From NCBI GenBank assembly GCA_947500035.1, contig CANMQP010000003.1:1-64000 (forward strand): 64,000 bases of DNA, given 5' to 3'. The stretch comes from an uncultured Kiloniellaceae bacterium. GTDB lineage: Bacteria > Pseudomonadota > Alphaproteobacteria > Kiloniellales > Kiloniellaceae. The position numbers and the translations under genes are program-made. Below are positions 40,618 to 49,570 of the stretch, piece by piece. How positions within the stretch are numbered: the stretch's first letter is position 1; each line of letters begins with the position of its first letter. The notes beneath the pieces were generated by a model, which had not been told where the DNA came from, did no database searches, and worked only from the letters and a program-made list of their open reading frames with translations.

Positions 40618-40656
40618 GCCGCGTCGACCCCTGAAACCGACTGACGAGGCACTGGA

Positions 40657-41583
40657 ATGATTAGCTTTTTCATCAAACGTCTGCTGCTGCTCATTCCGGT
40701 GTTCCTTGCGGTGTCGGTGGTGATCTTCATGATCGTCCATCTGGTGCCGGGGGATCCGATCGACAATCTGGTCCAGATCAATTCCACGCCTGAACAAAAA
40801 GCCGCGCTGGCGGCAAAGTATGGGCTCGATAAGCCGCTCTATCAGCAATATGCGATCTGGCTTGGCAAGGCCTTGAGTGGCGATCTGGGCGATGCGATCA
40901 TCCTGCGACGCCCGGTGGTGGATTTGATCGCGCTCAACCTGCCGCATTCGCTGGCGCTCGGCGCACTGGCGCTGGCGTTCTCTACGCTGGTGGGGATCGG
41001 CGCAGGCGCGCTGGCCGCAATCTACAAAGACAGCTTCATTGACCGTACGACAATGACGGTGATCCTACTCGGCTCGACCGTGCCGGGGTTTTGGCTGGGC
41101 TTGCTTCTGATCATGCTCTTTGCGGTGCAACTGGGCTGGTTCCCGGTCTCCGGTGCGCGAAGCTGGGACGCACTGGTTCTGCCGGTGCTGACCGTCGGGC
41201 TCGGTGGTGTCGCATTGGTCGCCCGGGTCACCCGCGTTGCGATGATGGAGACCGCCCGTAAGGATTTCGTGATGATGCTCCATGCCAAGGGGGTGCCGCC
41301 CTGGCAGATTGAACTGCGCCATGTGCTGCGTCACGCACTCCTGCCGGTGGTTACCATCCTCTCTTTGCGGATCGGTTGGATCCTGGGCGGTGCCGTGACG
41401 GTGGAGTTCGTGTTTGCCCGGCCCGGGCTGGGTTCGCTTCTGATTACCTCGCTCAATCAGCGTGACTATCCGGTGGTGCAGGGCTCGCTGCTGATGCTCG
41501 CCATCGCCGTGATGCTCGGTACGCTCTTGGGTGATGTGGTGCAAGCCGCGATGGACCCGCGCGTCCGCGAAAGGATCAAGTAA
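40657..41583 (+). CDS. ABC transporter permease, DppB type
   Basis: About 308 residues with six helices and the DppB hallmarks: N-terminal FFIKRLLLLIPVFLAVSVVIFMIVHLVPGDPID, and the EAA-like loop ARKDFVMMLHAKGVPPWQIELRHVLRHALLPVVT. Partner of the DppC-type permease; the stop codon overlaps its start by one base (TAATG). Brings the substrate from the binding protein across the inner membrane. Confidence 0.93.
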   Translation: MISFFIKRLLLLIPVFLAVSVVIFMIVHLVPGDPIDNLVQINSTPEQKAALAAKYGLDKPLYQQYAIWLGKALSGDLGDAIILRRPVVDLIALNLPHSLALGALALAFSTLVGIGAGALAAIYKDSFIDRTTMTVILLGSTVPGFWLGLLLIMLFAVQLGWFPVSGARSWDALVLPVLTVGLGGVALVARVTRVAMMETARKDFVMMLHAKGVPPWQIELRHVLRHALLPVVTILSLRIGWILGGAVTVEFVFARPGLGSLLITSLNQRDYPVVQGSLLMLAIAVMLGTLLGDVVQAAMDPRVRERIK

Positions 41584-42428
41584 TGGCCGCTCTCGACCCG
41601 ATCAAGAAAGCCATCCGCTCGCCCAGGGGGGCAGGATCGGCCGCGGTCCTCGTGCTGGTCGTGGCCTGCGCGCTCTTCGCGCCCTTACTCGCACCCTATG
41701 CTTACGACATTCAGAACCTGCCCGGCGCCAACACCGAGCCTGGCTGGACGCACTGGATGGGTACCGACGAGTTCGGGCGCGATCTCTTTTCGCGCATTGT
41801 TTACGGTGCGCGCACATCGCTGACCGTGGCCATCAGCGCGATCTCGATTTCGGTGGCGGCCGGGCTGACGCTTGGCGCGATGGCCGGATACTTCGGCGGG
41901 CCCTTCGACCGCGCGGTGACGGCGGTGGTGGACCTCACCTGGTCCTTCCCCGAGATCCTGATCGCTTTGATCCTGATCGCGATCATCGGCCCGGGACTGC
42001 AAAGCACAATGGTAGCGATCTCGATCGCCTATCTCGCGCAGTTCACGCGGTTGACCCGCGCGCAGATCATGGCGCTGAAGAACGAAACCTACGTGGAGGC
42101 GACGGCCAATCTCGGCGCCGGTCACTTCCACATCATTTTCCGTCATCTGCTGCCCAATGCGCTGACGCCGGTGATCGTGGCGGGCATGCTGGCCACGGGC
42201 GATGCCATTATCCTTGAGGCGACGCTCGGCTTCTTCGGTCTCGGCGCGCAGCCGCCGACGCCAAGCTGGGGCGCGATGATGAGCAGCGGCACGGCCCAGA
42301 TTTTTATTGCTCCCTGGATCATCATCTTCCCCGGCCTCGCGATCGCGCTGACGGTGATCGCCATCAACCTCTTTGGCGACGCCTTGATCGAAGCGCTGGA
42401 TATCCGCAACCGGCTGAGGAGTTCGTGA
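41583..42428 (+). CDS. ABC transporter permease, DppC type
   Basis: About 281 residues, DppC family: N-terminal cytoplasmic leader, HWMGTDEFGRDLFSRIVYGARTSLTVAI, and the ATP-binding-subunit contact loop MALKNETYVEATANLGAGHFHIIFRHLLPNALTPVIV. Forms the heterodimeric channel with the preceding DppB-type protein. Very close spacing (one-base overlap upstream, two bases downstream) shows tight operon packing. Confidence 0.93.
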   Translation: MAALDPIKKAIRSPRGAGSAAVLVLVVACALFAPLLAPYAYDIQNLPGANTEPGWTHWMGTDEFGRDLFSRIVYGARTSLTVAISAISISVAAGLTLGAMAGYFGGPFDRAVTAVVDLTWSFPEILIALILIAIIGPGLQSTMVAISIAYLAQFTRLTRAQIMALKNETYVEATANLGAGHFHIIFRHLLPNALTPVIVAGMLATGDAIILEATLGFFGLGAQPPTPSWGAMMSSGTAQIFIAPWIIIFPGLAIALTVIAINLFGDALIEALDIRNRLRSS

Positions 42429-42429
42429 C

Positions 42430-43380
42430 ATGGCGCTTCTATCGGTTAAGAACATCTCGGTCACCATTGGCAAGCTCAATCTTCTGGACGGCGTCGCGTT
42501 TGACATCGGCGCCGGCGAGATCTTGGGGTTGGTGGGGGAATCGGGTTCAGGCAAGTCGCTGACGGCAATGTGCGTCATGGGGCTCTTACCCCGCATCGGG
42601 GGGACGATCACCGAGGGATCTATCATTTTTGACGGCCGCGAGATGATTGGCCTGCCTGATGCTGAGCTCCGTCGTCTCCGCGGCAAGCGGATTGCCCTGA
42701 TCAGTCAGAACCCAATGACCTCGCTCGATCCGATCATCCGCATCGGTGCTCAGATTGATCAGGTTTCGACGCTGCATCTCGGGCTCAGCGCCGAGGCCGC
42801 CAAGGCCCGCAGCCTTGACCTGATCGCCCAGCTTCGCATTCCGGAACCGGAGGCGATTCACGGAGCCTATCCCCATCAGCTGTCCGGTGGGATGAAGCAG
42901 CGGATCGTCATCGCTATGGCGCTGGCCGCCGATCCCGATCTGATCGTGGCTGACGAACCGACCACGGCACTCGACGTCACCATTCAGGCGCAGATCATTC
43001 AGATCATTGTCGAGTTGGTGCGTGACCGGCAGCTTGCCTTGATGCTGATCACCCATGATATGGGCGTGGTCGCACAGGCCTGCGACCGGGTCGTGGTGCT
43101 CTACGCCGGCCGGGTGGCGGAGACGAATAGTGTCGAGGCGATCTTTGCCGAGCCCCGCCACCCCTATACCCGTGAGCTGATCCGCTGTATCCCGCGTCTG
43201 GGTCAGGCGCCGGGCAGTCTGAAGGGCATCCCCGGCGCTGTGCCGAGCGTGGTCGACTATCCCACCGGCTGCCGCTTCAACTCGCGCTGTGGAGCGGCGG
43301 AGGATCTCTGCCGTAACACCGTGCCTGCGCTCGAGCGCAAGACGTCGGGCCTTGCGGCCTGTCATTTCAGCGAGGCTTGA
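42430..43380 (+). CDS. ABC transporter ATP-binding protein, DppD type
   Basis: About 316 residues. Walker A GESGSGKS (about residue 40), signature LSGGMKQR, Walker B DLIVADEPTTALD, H-loop LMLITHDMGVV. The C-terminal oligopeptide extension has the cysteine-rich end GCRFNSRCGAAEDLCRN, seen in DppD/DppF proteins where it can hold an iron-sulfur cluster. Pairs with the next gene product to drive peptide uptake. Confidence 0.93.
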   Translation: MALLSVKNISVTIGKLNLLDGVAFDIGAGEILGLVGESGSGKSLTAMCVMGLLPRIGGTITEGSIIFDGREMIGLPDAELRRLRGKRIALISQNPMTSLDPIIRIGAQIDQVSTLHLGLSAEAAKARSLDLIAQLRIPEPEAIHGAYPHQLSGGMKQRIVIAMALAADPDLIVADEPTTALDVTIQAQIIQIIVELVRDRQLALMLITHDMGVVAQACDRVVVLYAGRVAETNSVEAIFAEPRHPYTRELIRCIPRLGQAPGSLKGIPGAVPSVVDYPTGCRFNSRCGAAEDLCRNTVPALERKTSGLAACHFSEA

Positions 43381-43384
43381 CCCC

Positions 43385-44371
43385 ATGGATAGCGCAGTAT
43401 CCGCGCCCGAGCACGACCTCGTCACGATCACGGGACTGACCCGCGAATTCTCATCCGGTGGCGGCCTGATGACACCACGCCGGACCATGCGCGCCGTCAA
43501 CGACGTCTCACTCGATGTGCCGCGCGGCAAGGTTACGGGTGTCGTGGGCGAGAGCGGTTGTGGAAAATCGACGCTCGCACGTTTGGTGCTGCGCCTGCTC
43601 GATGCAACCGCGGGCACGGTGGCCTTCGACGGCATTGATCTTGCGACCCTGTCCCCGGGCGAGATGCGTAAGCTGCGGCGCCGGATGCAGATGGTATTCC
43701 AGGATCCCTATTCCGCGATAGATCCGCGCTACACGATCCGCCGCGCTCTGCTCGAGCCGTTTCAGGTGCAGGGCGTTGCGCAGACCGCTGCCGAGGCGAA
43801 CGCCACGGTCGACGAACTGATCTCCATGGTGGGTCTTAGCCCGCGTATGCTGGCGAGTTTTCCGCATCAGCTTTCGGGCGGGCAGAAACAGCGGGTGGGC
43901 ATTGCGCGGGCGCTGGCCCTCAGGCCATCGTTTCTGGTGCTGGACGAGCCAACCGCGTCGCTTGACGTATCGATTCAGGCTCAGATCATCGACCTGCTTG
44001 AGGCGCTGAAGCAAGAGCTGGGGCTTACCTACCTCTTCATCAGCCACGATCTCAGTTTGGTGCGCTACTTCTGCGACCGGGTCGTGGTGATGTACCTGGG
44101 ACGTGCGATGGAGATTCTGCCGGGTGCGACGGTCCAGCCGCGCCACCATTACGCCCATGCGCTCCTCGACAGCAATTTCGAACCGGACCCCACGCGGCGC
44201 AAAGTGATCACCATGTTGGCCGGCGAAATTCCCAGCCCCTTCGCGACAATCCCCGGCTGTGCCTTTGCCGCCCGCTGTCCGGCGGCGAGCGATCTCTGCC
44301 GCCGCGAACGACCGGCCCTCACGGATCTGGGTGGCGGACACATGATCGCCTGCCATCACCCCAAGGATTGA
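43385..44371 (+). CDS. ABC transporter ATP-binding protein, DppF type
   Basis: About 328 residues from ATG 43385 (MDSAVSAPEHDLVTITGLTREF). Walker A GESGCGKS, signature LSGGQKQR, Walker B FLVLDEPTASLD, H-loop YLFISHDLSLV, and a cysteine-containing C-terminal extension (CAFAARCPAASDLCRR). Completes the importer with the DppD-type protein. The stop lies inside the first unit of the degenerate repeat at 44362-44411. Confidence 0.92.
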   Translation: MDSAVSAPEHDLVTITGLTREFSSGGGLMTPRRTMRAVNDVSLDVPRGKVTGVVGESGCGKSTLARLVLRLLDATAGTVAFDGIDLATLSPGEMRKLRRRMQMVFQDPYSAIDPRYTIRRALLEPFQVQGVAQTAAEANATVDELISMVGLSPRMLASFPHQLSGGQKQRVGIARALALRPSFLVLDEPTASLDVSIQAQIIDLLEALKQELGLTYLFISHDLSLVRYFCDRVVVMYLGRAMEILPGATVQPRHHYAHALLDSNFEPDPTRRKVITMLAGEIPSPFATIPGCAFAARCPAASDLCRRERPALTDLGGGHMIACHHPKD

Positions 44372-44411
44372 ACTGCCCCAACGATTGAATTGTGCCAAGG
44401 ATCGACCAGCC
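44362..44411 (+). repeat. Degenerate 17-bp repeat, three units
   Basis: CAAGGATTGAACTGCCC (44362-44378), CAACGATTGAATTGTGC (44379-44395) and CAAGGATCGACCAGCC (44396-44411). It spans the DppF-type stop codon and the gap to the MlrC-like gene. Each unit repeats GATTGA-like stop sequence; probably duplicated gene-end sequence. Confidence 0.7.
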
Positions 44412-44412
44412 T

Positions 44413-45900
44413 ATGACTTTCCGCGTTTTGACGGCTGAGATCAGCCACGAGACGAACCCTTTCTCGATTCGCCCGACCGATCTCACCGCTTTTAAGGAGC
44501 GGTACTTTCTTTTTGGCGAGGAGGCGATCCGCACCTGCGGGCAGGCGAATACCGAGCTTGCGGGGTTTCTCGATGTCGCGCAGGCGCATCGCTGGCAGCT
44601 GACACACGCCGTGAGCGCTTCGGCACGGCCGGGCGGGCGCGTGACGTCGGCCACTTTCGCGGCACTCATCGAACCTCTTCTTGAGCTCGCGCGCACGCAG
44701 CTCTGCGACGGCATCCTGCTGGCGCTTCACGGCGCGATGGTGATCGAAGACAGCGATGATGGGGAAGGCGAGCTCCTTGCCCGTCTTCGCGCGGTCGTCG
44801 GTCCGGATATTCCGATCGCCATCACTCTGGATCCTCATGCGAACGTTACGGAAAGGATGGCGGAACTGGCGAACATAGCGGTTTCCTTCAAGACCTATCC
44901 CCACGTTGACATGCGCGCGTGCGCCGTTCAGGCGGGCCAAATCCTGCAACGGGCCATGGCCGGTGAGATTGCGCCCCGTACGCTCTGCGTCGGTCGCCCG
45001 ATGCTGGAAGAAGTCAACGGCGGACGCACTGATGTGGGCCCGATGATCGAACGCCTGGCCATCGCCCGTGCCCATGAACAGCGCCCGGATGTCTTTGCCG
45101 TCAGTATCAATGCCGGGTTCGGTAACGCGGATATCGTCGAGGTCGGTCCGACGGTTCTGGTGACTTTTGAGGGCGAGCCCGAACCTCACCAGAAACTTGC
45201 AGACCAAATCGCCGACGATATCTGGAATCGCCGGATGGAGGTCTTGAACGACTATCTCAGCGTCGAGGAGGCCGCTGCCCAAGCAGTTGCTCACTCTGCG
45301 GCCTTTGATGGCGCTCAGGGTCCGCTTGTCGTTGCCGACTATGCCGACAATCCGGGGGGCGGGGCTTACGGTGATGCCACGGCCCTGCTTGCGGCTCTGC
45401 TCGACGCAGGTGTGAGCAACGCCTGCTTCGGGCCCCTGGTCGATCCGGAGGCTGTGTGCGATCTCCAAGCCCACGTGGCAGGTGACACCGTGACTCTCTC
45501 TCTCGGAGGCAAGACCGAACCCCGCATGGGCGGTGGGCCGCTTATGCTCTCGGGCACACTGAAGCTATTGAGTGACGGAGCCTATATCGGGTCGGGTCCG
45601 ATCCTGGGCGGGCTCAAGCGGAGTTGGGGACCTACCGCGGTGTTCGCCGTTGCCGGGATCGAAATCCTGATCGTAAGTAATGGATCCCAACTTCTCGATC
45701 TTGAGCAGTTCCGTGCCTTCGGTATTGAGCCCGCCTCCAAAAGTGTTGTGGCCCTGAAGTCGATGCAGCACTTCCGCGCCGCCTTCGAACCGATCGCAGC
45801 TAAGATAATCGTGTGCGACAGCGGTGCTCTTTGCACCCCGGACCTTCGCCGGCTTACCTATCACCGGGTGCCGAGGCCGATCTTTCCTTTGGACGGTTGA
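44413..45900 (+). CDS. M81-family metallopeptidase (MlrC-like)
   Basis: About 495 residues. N-terminal FRVLTAEISHETNPFS and the zinc-site regions LALHGAMVIEDSDDGEGELLARL and ITLDPHANVTERM are those of the MlrC/M81 family, zinc peptidases that in microcystin degraders cleave linearised peptides containing D- and beta-amino acids. Encoded directly after the Dpp-type importer, it is probably cytoplasmic and cleaves the imported peptide. ATG 44413 (MTFRVLTAEISHE) is chosen to match the family N-terminus; the ribosome site is weak. Confidence 0.87.
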   Translation: MTFRVLTAEISHETNPFSIRPTDLTAFKERYFLFGEEAIRTCGQANTELAGFLDVAQAHRWQLTHAVSASARPGGRVTSATFAALIEPLLELARTQLCDGILLALHGAMVIEDSDDGEGELLARLRAVVGPDIPIAITLDPHANVTERMAELANIAVSFKTYPHVDMRACAVQAGQILQRAMAGEIAPRTLCVGRPMLEEVNGGRTDVGPMIERLAIARAHEQRPDVFAVSINAGFGNADIVEVGPTVLVTFEGEPEPHQKLADQIADDIWNRRMEVLNDYLSVEEAAAQAVAHSAAFDGAQGPLVVADYADNPGGGAYGDATALLAALLDAGVSNACFGPLVDPEAVCDLQAHVAGDTVTLSLGGKTEPRMGGGPLMLSGTLKLLSDGAYIGSGPILGGLKRSWGPTAVFAVAGIEILIVSNGSQLLDLEQFRAFGIEPASKSVVALKSMQHFRAAFEPIAAKIIVCDSGALCTPDLRRLTYHRVPRPIFPLDG

Positions 45901-46070
45901 ACGAAATGACAATGCTGGCGAAGGAAGATCGCCGGGAGGGGCTTTTTTGGATTCGCCGGAACGAACGCAGATCAGCTGCATCTGCTCCAACACTAGGAGT
46001 TCCAACGGATTCACATCTTTACGCGAAACCATGAAGGGATCGCATCTAAAGATGGTCCGGTCTCGCGCCG

Positions 46071-46943
46071 CTATCCGAAACATACCCTGGCCGCTTCGGT
46101 GCGGTTGCGGGTTTCTGTGCGCTTAAGGATGGCGGAGATATGCAGTTTGACTGTACCTTCCCGAATGTTTAGCACTTGAGCAATGTCTCGGTTGGAGGCG
46201 CCGCCCTGAACGAGCCGCATGATCTCGATCTGTCGCGGGGTCAGCGAGTTCATCGCCTTGCCACCATGATCGGTGACTTGCTGAGCAGTGTCGGTGGCGC
46301 CAGCCTGGATCAGATCGCGCGAGGCCTTGAGCGCCCTGGTGAAATGGTCGCAGTGTTGAACCACTTCGTCAACGCGTGACACGACGTCCTCGGAAGCACC
46401 GACAGCAGCAGATTGCAGGCGGTCAATAGAGGCCCTCAAATCCGCCAGGGGGCGCAGCACATCGTTTGCCGCGATGAGTGCGAATCGTCCTTCCGAGATT
46501 TCGTTCCTGCGTGCATCCGACAGTGTGCGATGCAGCGCTTCCAGAGCCTCGCGACGGTCAGTCACATCCAGCGCGACGCCGTCCCAGATAACTGTGCCGT
46601 CACTCTGCCGCCGCGGGCGCCCTATAGAGCGAACCCACTTAAATCCTCCTTCTGGAAGTTCGACGCGCACCTCTTCATCCAGCGTTGTAAGATCGGTGGC
46701 AGACCGCTCCAACGCCGCTATAAAACGTCCTCTGTCTTCTTGGTGGATCCAGCTGTGGTCTACGGCCTCGAGCTCCATGAGTGCATCAGCGTTAAGGCCA
46801 AATGTTTCCTCAATTTCGGCACTCACATAGGTGTAGCGATACTTGCCGTCGAGGGTGCGCAGCCGCTGCATCGTGTGGCCGGGAAATGCACCGCCGAGCA
46901 GGGCGGCAACATCAAATGGGGAAGATTCTTTTTCGAGTTTCAT
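46071..46943 (-). CDS. PAS-LuxR transcriptional regulator
   Basis: About 290 residues: PAS domain at about 20-130 (RLRTLDGKYRYTYVSAEIEETFGLNADALMELEAVDHSWIHQEDRGRFIAALERS ... VIWDGVALDVTDRREALEALH), a helical linker, and a C-terminal LuxR helix-turn-helix (LTPRQIEIMRLVQGGASNRDIAQVLNIREGTVKLHISAILKRTE). It is divergent from the BKACE-TRAP operon across an AT-rich gap of about 130 bp and is its probable regulator. The PAS domain may sense a small-molecule ligand or redox state. Confidence 0.87.
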   Translation of the reverse strand: MKLEKESSPFDVAALLGGAFPGHTMQRLRTLDGKYRYTYVSAEIEETFGLNADALMELEAVDHSWIHQEDRGRFIAALERSATDLTTLDEEVRVELPEGGFKWVRSIGRPRRQSDGTVIWDGVALDVTDRREALEALHRTLSDARRNEISEGRFALIAANDVLRPLADLRASIDRLQSAAVGASEDVVSRVDEVVQHCDHFTRALKASRDLIQAGATDTAQQVTDHGGKAMNSLTPRQIEIMRLVQGGASNRDIAQVLNIREGTVKLHISAILKRTETRNRTEAARVCFG

Positions 46944-47071
46944 ATTGCTAAAGATATATATAAAGCTTGAAAAAGCAATCGAAATATAACTTTTTATATG
47001 ACTTTTTAAATTTTGAGTGTATAACCTCGATTCAGAAACGCCCGGATCAACCGGGCTGGGAGGAGGGAGTT

Positions 47072-47971
47072 TTGGACAAGATCATCATTGAAGCGCGGGT
47101 GAACGAATTGGCGACGCGGGTGGGAAATCCCCATGTTCCTTTTCTCCCGCACGAGATCATCAAAGATGCCAAGGCCTGTTACGACGCGGGTGCTGCCGTT
47201 TTGCACTATCACGCCCGGACAGCGGACGGCGCGCCGGATCACAGCCCTGAGTTCTACCTTGAAGCCAACGCGGGCATTCGCGCGCAATCGGATCTTCTGA
47301 TCCACCCCACCTTGGGTTACGTCGCCAATGACGCGGACGCCAAAAGCCGGTTTGCGGCCGTAGAGGCCATGATGCAGTCCGCCGAGACGGCTCCGGATTT
47401 CGCACCGATGGATTGTGGCAGCGTCAACGTCGACTGGTGGAATCCCGAGAAGGGGGCCTATGACACGACCGATCTGATCTACAAAAACTCCACGGCGACC
47501 CTGATGTATTTCGCCGAGCGGATCGACCACTATGGTCTGAAACCCTACCTCGTCAGCTGGAACATCAGCTTTACCCGCCAGATCGAACAATTCCTGAAGA
47601 TGGGGATCCTGCGGGGACCCGCCTACGTATGCTTCTGTTTGACGGATGAGATCATCTTCGCCGGTCATCCGGGCACGGAGGCCGGGCTTGATGCGCATAC
47701 GACCTTCCTGCCGAAAGACTTCAAGACGGTCTGGACGGTGGTGAACTACAAGGGTGACCTCTTTCAGCTGACCGAAAAGATCATCCGCCAGGGCGGACAT
47801 ATTTCCATCGGTCTGGGGGACTACGCCTATATGGACGGCACGCGGCACATGACCAATGCCGAGGTGATCGACAAGGTGGTGGCCCAGGCGCGGAGCCTGG
47901 GACGCGAACCGGCAAGCGCGGCCGAGACGCGCGAAATCCTGCAAATGCCGAAAGTAAAAGTCGCGGCCTGA
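47072..47971 (+). CDS. Beta-keto acid cleavage enzyme (BKACE, DUF849)
   Basis: About 299 residues from TTG 47072, chosen because GGAGGAGGGAG sits just before it and the protein then starts IIIEARVNELATR, the normal BKACE N-terminus. Metal-site motifs: PHEIIKDAKACYDAGAAVLHYHAR (two histidines) and CLTDEIIFAG later. BKACE enzymes condense a beta-keto acid with acetyl-CoA and release acetoacetate plus a CoA ester. The substrate is not predictable here. First gene of a seven-gene catabolic cluster. Confidence 0.87.
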   Translation: MDKIIIEARVNELATRVGNPHVPFLPHEIIKDAKACYDAGAAVLHYHARTADGAPDHSPEFYLEANAGIRAQSDLLIHPTLGYVANDADAKSRFAAVEAMMQSAETAPDFAPMDCGSVNVDWWNPEKGAYDTTDLIYKNSTATLMYFAERIDHYGLKPYLVSWNISFTRQIEQFLKMGILRGPAYVCFCLTDEIIFAGHPGTEAGLDAHTTFLPKDFKTVWTVVNYKGDLFQLTEKIIRQGGHISIGLGDYAYMDGTRHMTNAEVIDKVVAQARSLGREPASAAETREILQMPKVKVAA

Positions 47972-48019
47972 ACCGCGACGTAATCCAATTCTCTGGCCAA
48001 CCCTCTGGGAGGAGATATC

Positions 48020-49024
48020 ATGGCTCTGAAATCAGTACTTCTTGGCGCTGCGGCCTTGAGCATGAGTGTCGCGGCTGCACAGGCGACCGAGTTCAAGATG
48101 CAGACCTTTCTCGGGGCCAATGCCTCCACCACCAAGGCTTTCGAGGCAATGGCGGCTCAGCTGAAGGAGGATACCGGCGGTGAGATCAGTATTACCGTTC
48201 TTCCGGGCAAGGCCGTGGTCGGCGCGGGAGAGACAATCGACGCGATCCAGAATGGGCTTCTGGACGGGCAGTACACCGCACCCAGTTACTTTGCGGGCAA
48301 GGATGCCGCGCTGGGTGTGCTGGGCGATACGCTGGCCGCATATCCGGACAGCGTGACGCGCGACCGCTGGTTCACCGAAGGTGGCGGACTGGAACTGGCC
48401 CGCGCGCTCTATGGCAAGTACGACCTCTATTTGGTCTGCCCGGTGCATTGGCCTTCGGAGCAAATCCCCTCGACGGTCGAGATCAAATCCGTCGAAGGTC
48501 TTGAGGGTCTCAAGATGCGCGCTCCGGGTGGCTTGGCTTCCGATCTGCTCAGCCGGGCGGGCGCGTCGCTGGTGACCATGGGCGTCGGCGAGAGTGTCAC
48601 GGCCATGGAGACGGGTGTGCTGGATGCTACGGATCTCGCGAATGTGGCGCTGAACGTCGCGCTGGGTATGCACAATCAGGCGAAGTACTCGGTGCTCGCG
48701 CGGCATTCCATGGCCGTCACCGAAATGTCGGTGTCGATGGACAAATGGAACAGCCTCTCGTCCGAAAACCAGGGGAAATTCGAAGACGCATGCAATGCCA
48801 TGTCGGCGGCGCTGGTCAAGACCCTCACGGCCGAGGATGCCGCGGCGGAAGCGAAAGCCAAATCTGAACTGGGTGTGACCTTTATTGCCTTTGGTGACGA
48901 GGATGCCGCCAAGTTTCGCAAGATGACGACCGAGGTCTGGAACGATTGGGGGGCGAAGTCAGCGGATGCCCAGGCGGTGGTGGACAGTCACAAGGCTTTC
49001 ATGACCTCCATCGGGTTGAATTGA
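48020..49024 (+). CDS. TRAP transporter substrate-binding protein (DctP family)
   Basis: About 334 residues. Signal peptide MALKSVLLGAAALSMSVAAAQA, then a DctP fold with the carboxylate-binding arginine region EGLKMRAPGGLASDLLSRAGASLVTMGVGE and LEAMETGVLDATDLAN-like ligand loop. Such proteins capture organic acids in the periplasm. GGGAGGAG ribosome site. The substrate is likely the acid degraded by the enzymes of this operon, probably a 2-oxo or beta-keto acid. Confidence 0.9.
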   Translation: MALKSVLLGAAALSMSVAAAQATEFKMQTFLGANASTTKAFEAMAAQLKEDTGGEISITVLPGKAVVGAGETIDAIQNGLLDGQYTAPSYFAGKDAALGVLGDTLAAYPDSVTRDRWFTEGGGLELARALYGKYDLYLVCPVHWPSEQIPSTVEIKSVEGLEGLKMRAPGGLASDLLSRAGASLVTMGVGESVTAMETGVLDATDLANVALNVALGMHNQAKYSVLARHSMAVTEMSVSMDKWNSLSSENQGKFEDACNAMSAALVKTLTAEDAAAEAKAKSELGVTFIAFGDEDAAKFRKMTTEVWNDWGAKSADAQAVVDSHKAFMTSIGLN

Positions 49025-49031
49025 TAGAACC

Positions 49032-49052
49032 GGCCGGGCCCGGCCAGTTTTT
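49032..49052 (+). terminator. Partial terminator between TRAP P and Q genes
   Basis: A perfect 14-bp palindrome GGCCGGGCCCGGCC (49032-49045) followed by a T-run. It sits seven bases after the binding-protein stop, where read-through terminators commonly set higher expression of the binding protein than of the permeases. Confidence 0.6.
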
Positions 49053-49066
49053 CCAGGAGCGGCCGC

Positions 49067-49570
49067 ATGTCTTTTCTTGACCGCTTTGCCCTTTGGTTGG
49101 GCCGTATGGCGGCATGGTGCTTCGCCGCGATCATTCTGATCATGGTTTACGAGGTGGCGGCCCGTTACGGCTTTAACGCGCCGACCACATGGGCACATGA
49201 GGTGTCCATCCTGCTTGCGTCCATCGGATTTGTCATTGGCGGGGTCTTCTGCATGGCCGAGAGAACGCATATGCGTATCTCTCTTCTGGTGGACCGGCGT
49301 CCTTGTCTCGCCCGCTTTTCGGAGGCTCTCGGTCTCGTGGCGGGCGCGATCTATCTGAGTGGGCTCAGCTATGCCGCCTGGCGAATGGCCGATAAGGCCT
49401 TGTGGCGCTTTTCGCTGTCCGGGGCCTGGGACCCCGAGCGATCAGGCAGCACCTTAAACTCACCCTTGCCGGGCTATCTCAAGGCGTTGCTTTTTGTCGG
49501 TTGCGTCCTGTTTCTGCTCTTGATCCTGCGGCGCATGCTGCCCTTGCAGAATCGATGGCGGCTTCGCTGA
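49067..49570 (+). CDS. TRAP transporter small permease (DctQ)
   Basis: About 167 residues with four membrane helices and the DctQ family pattern (MVYEVAARYGFNAPTTWAHEVSILLASIGFVIGGVFCMAERTHMRISLLVDR). Its stop overlaps the DctM-family start (TGATG), as usual. Accessory subunit required for stability and function of the large permease. Confidence 0.92.
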   Translation: MSFLDRFALWLGRMAAWCFAAIILIMVYEVAARYGFNAPTTWAHEVSILLASIGFVIGGVFCMAERTHMRISLLVDRRPCLARFSEALGLVAGAIYLSGLSYAAWRMADKALWRFSLSGAWDPERSGSTLNSPLPGYLKALLFVGCVLFLLLILRRMLPLQNRWRLR

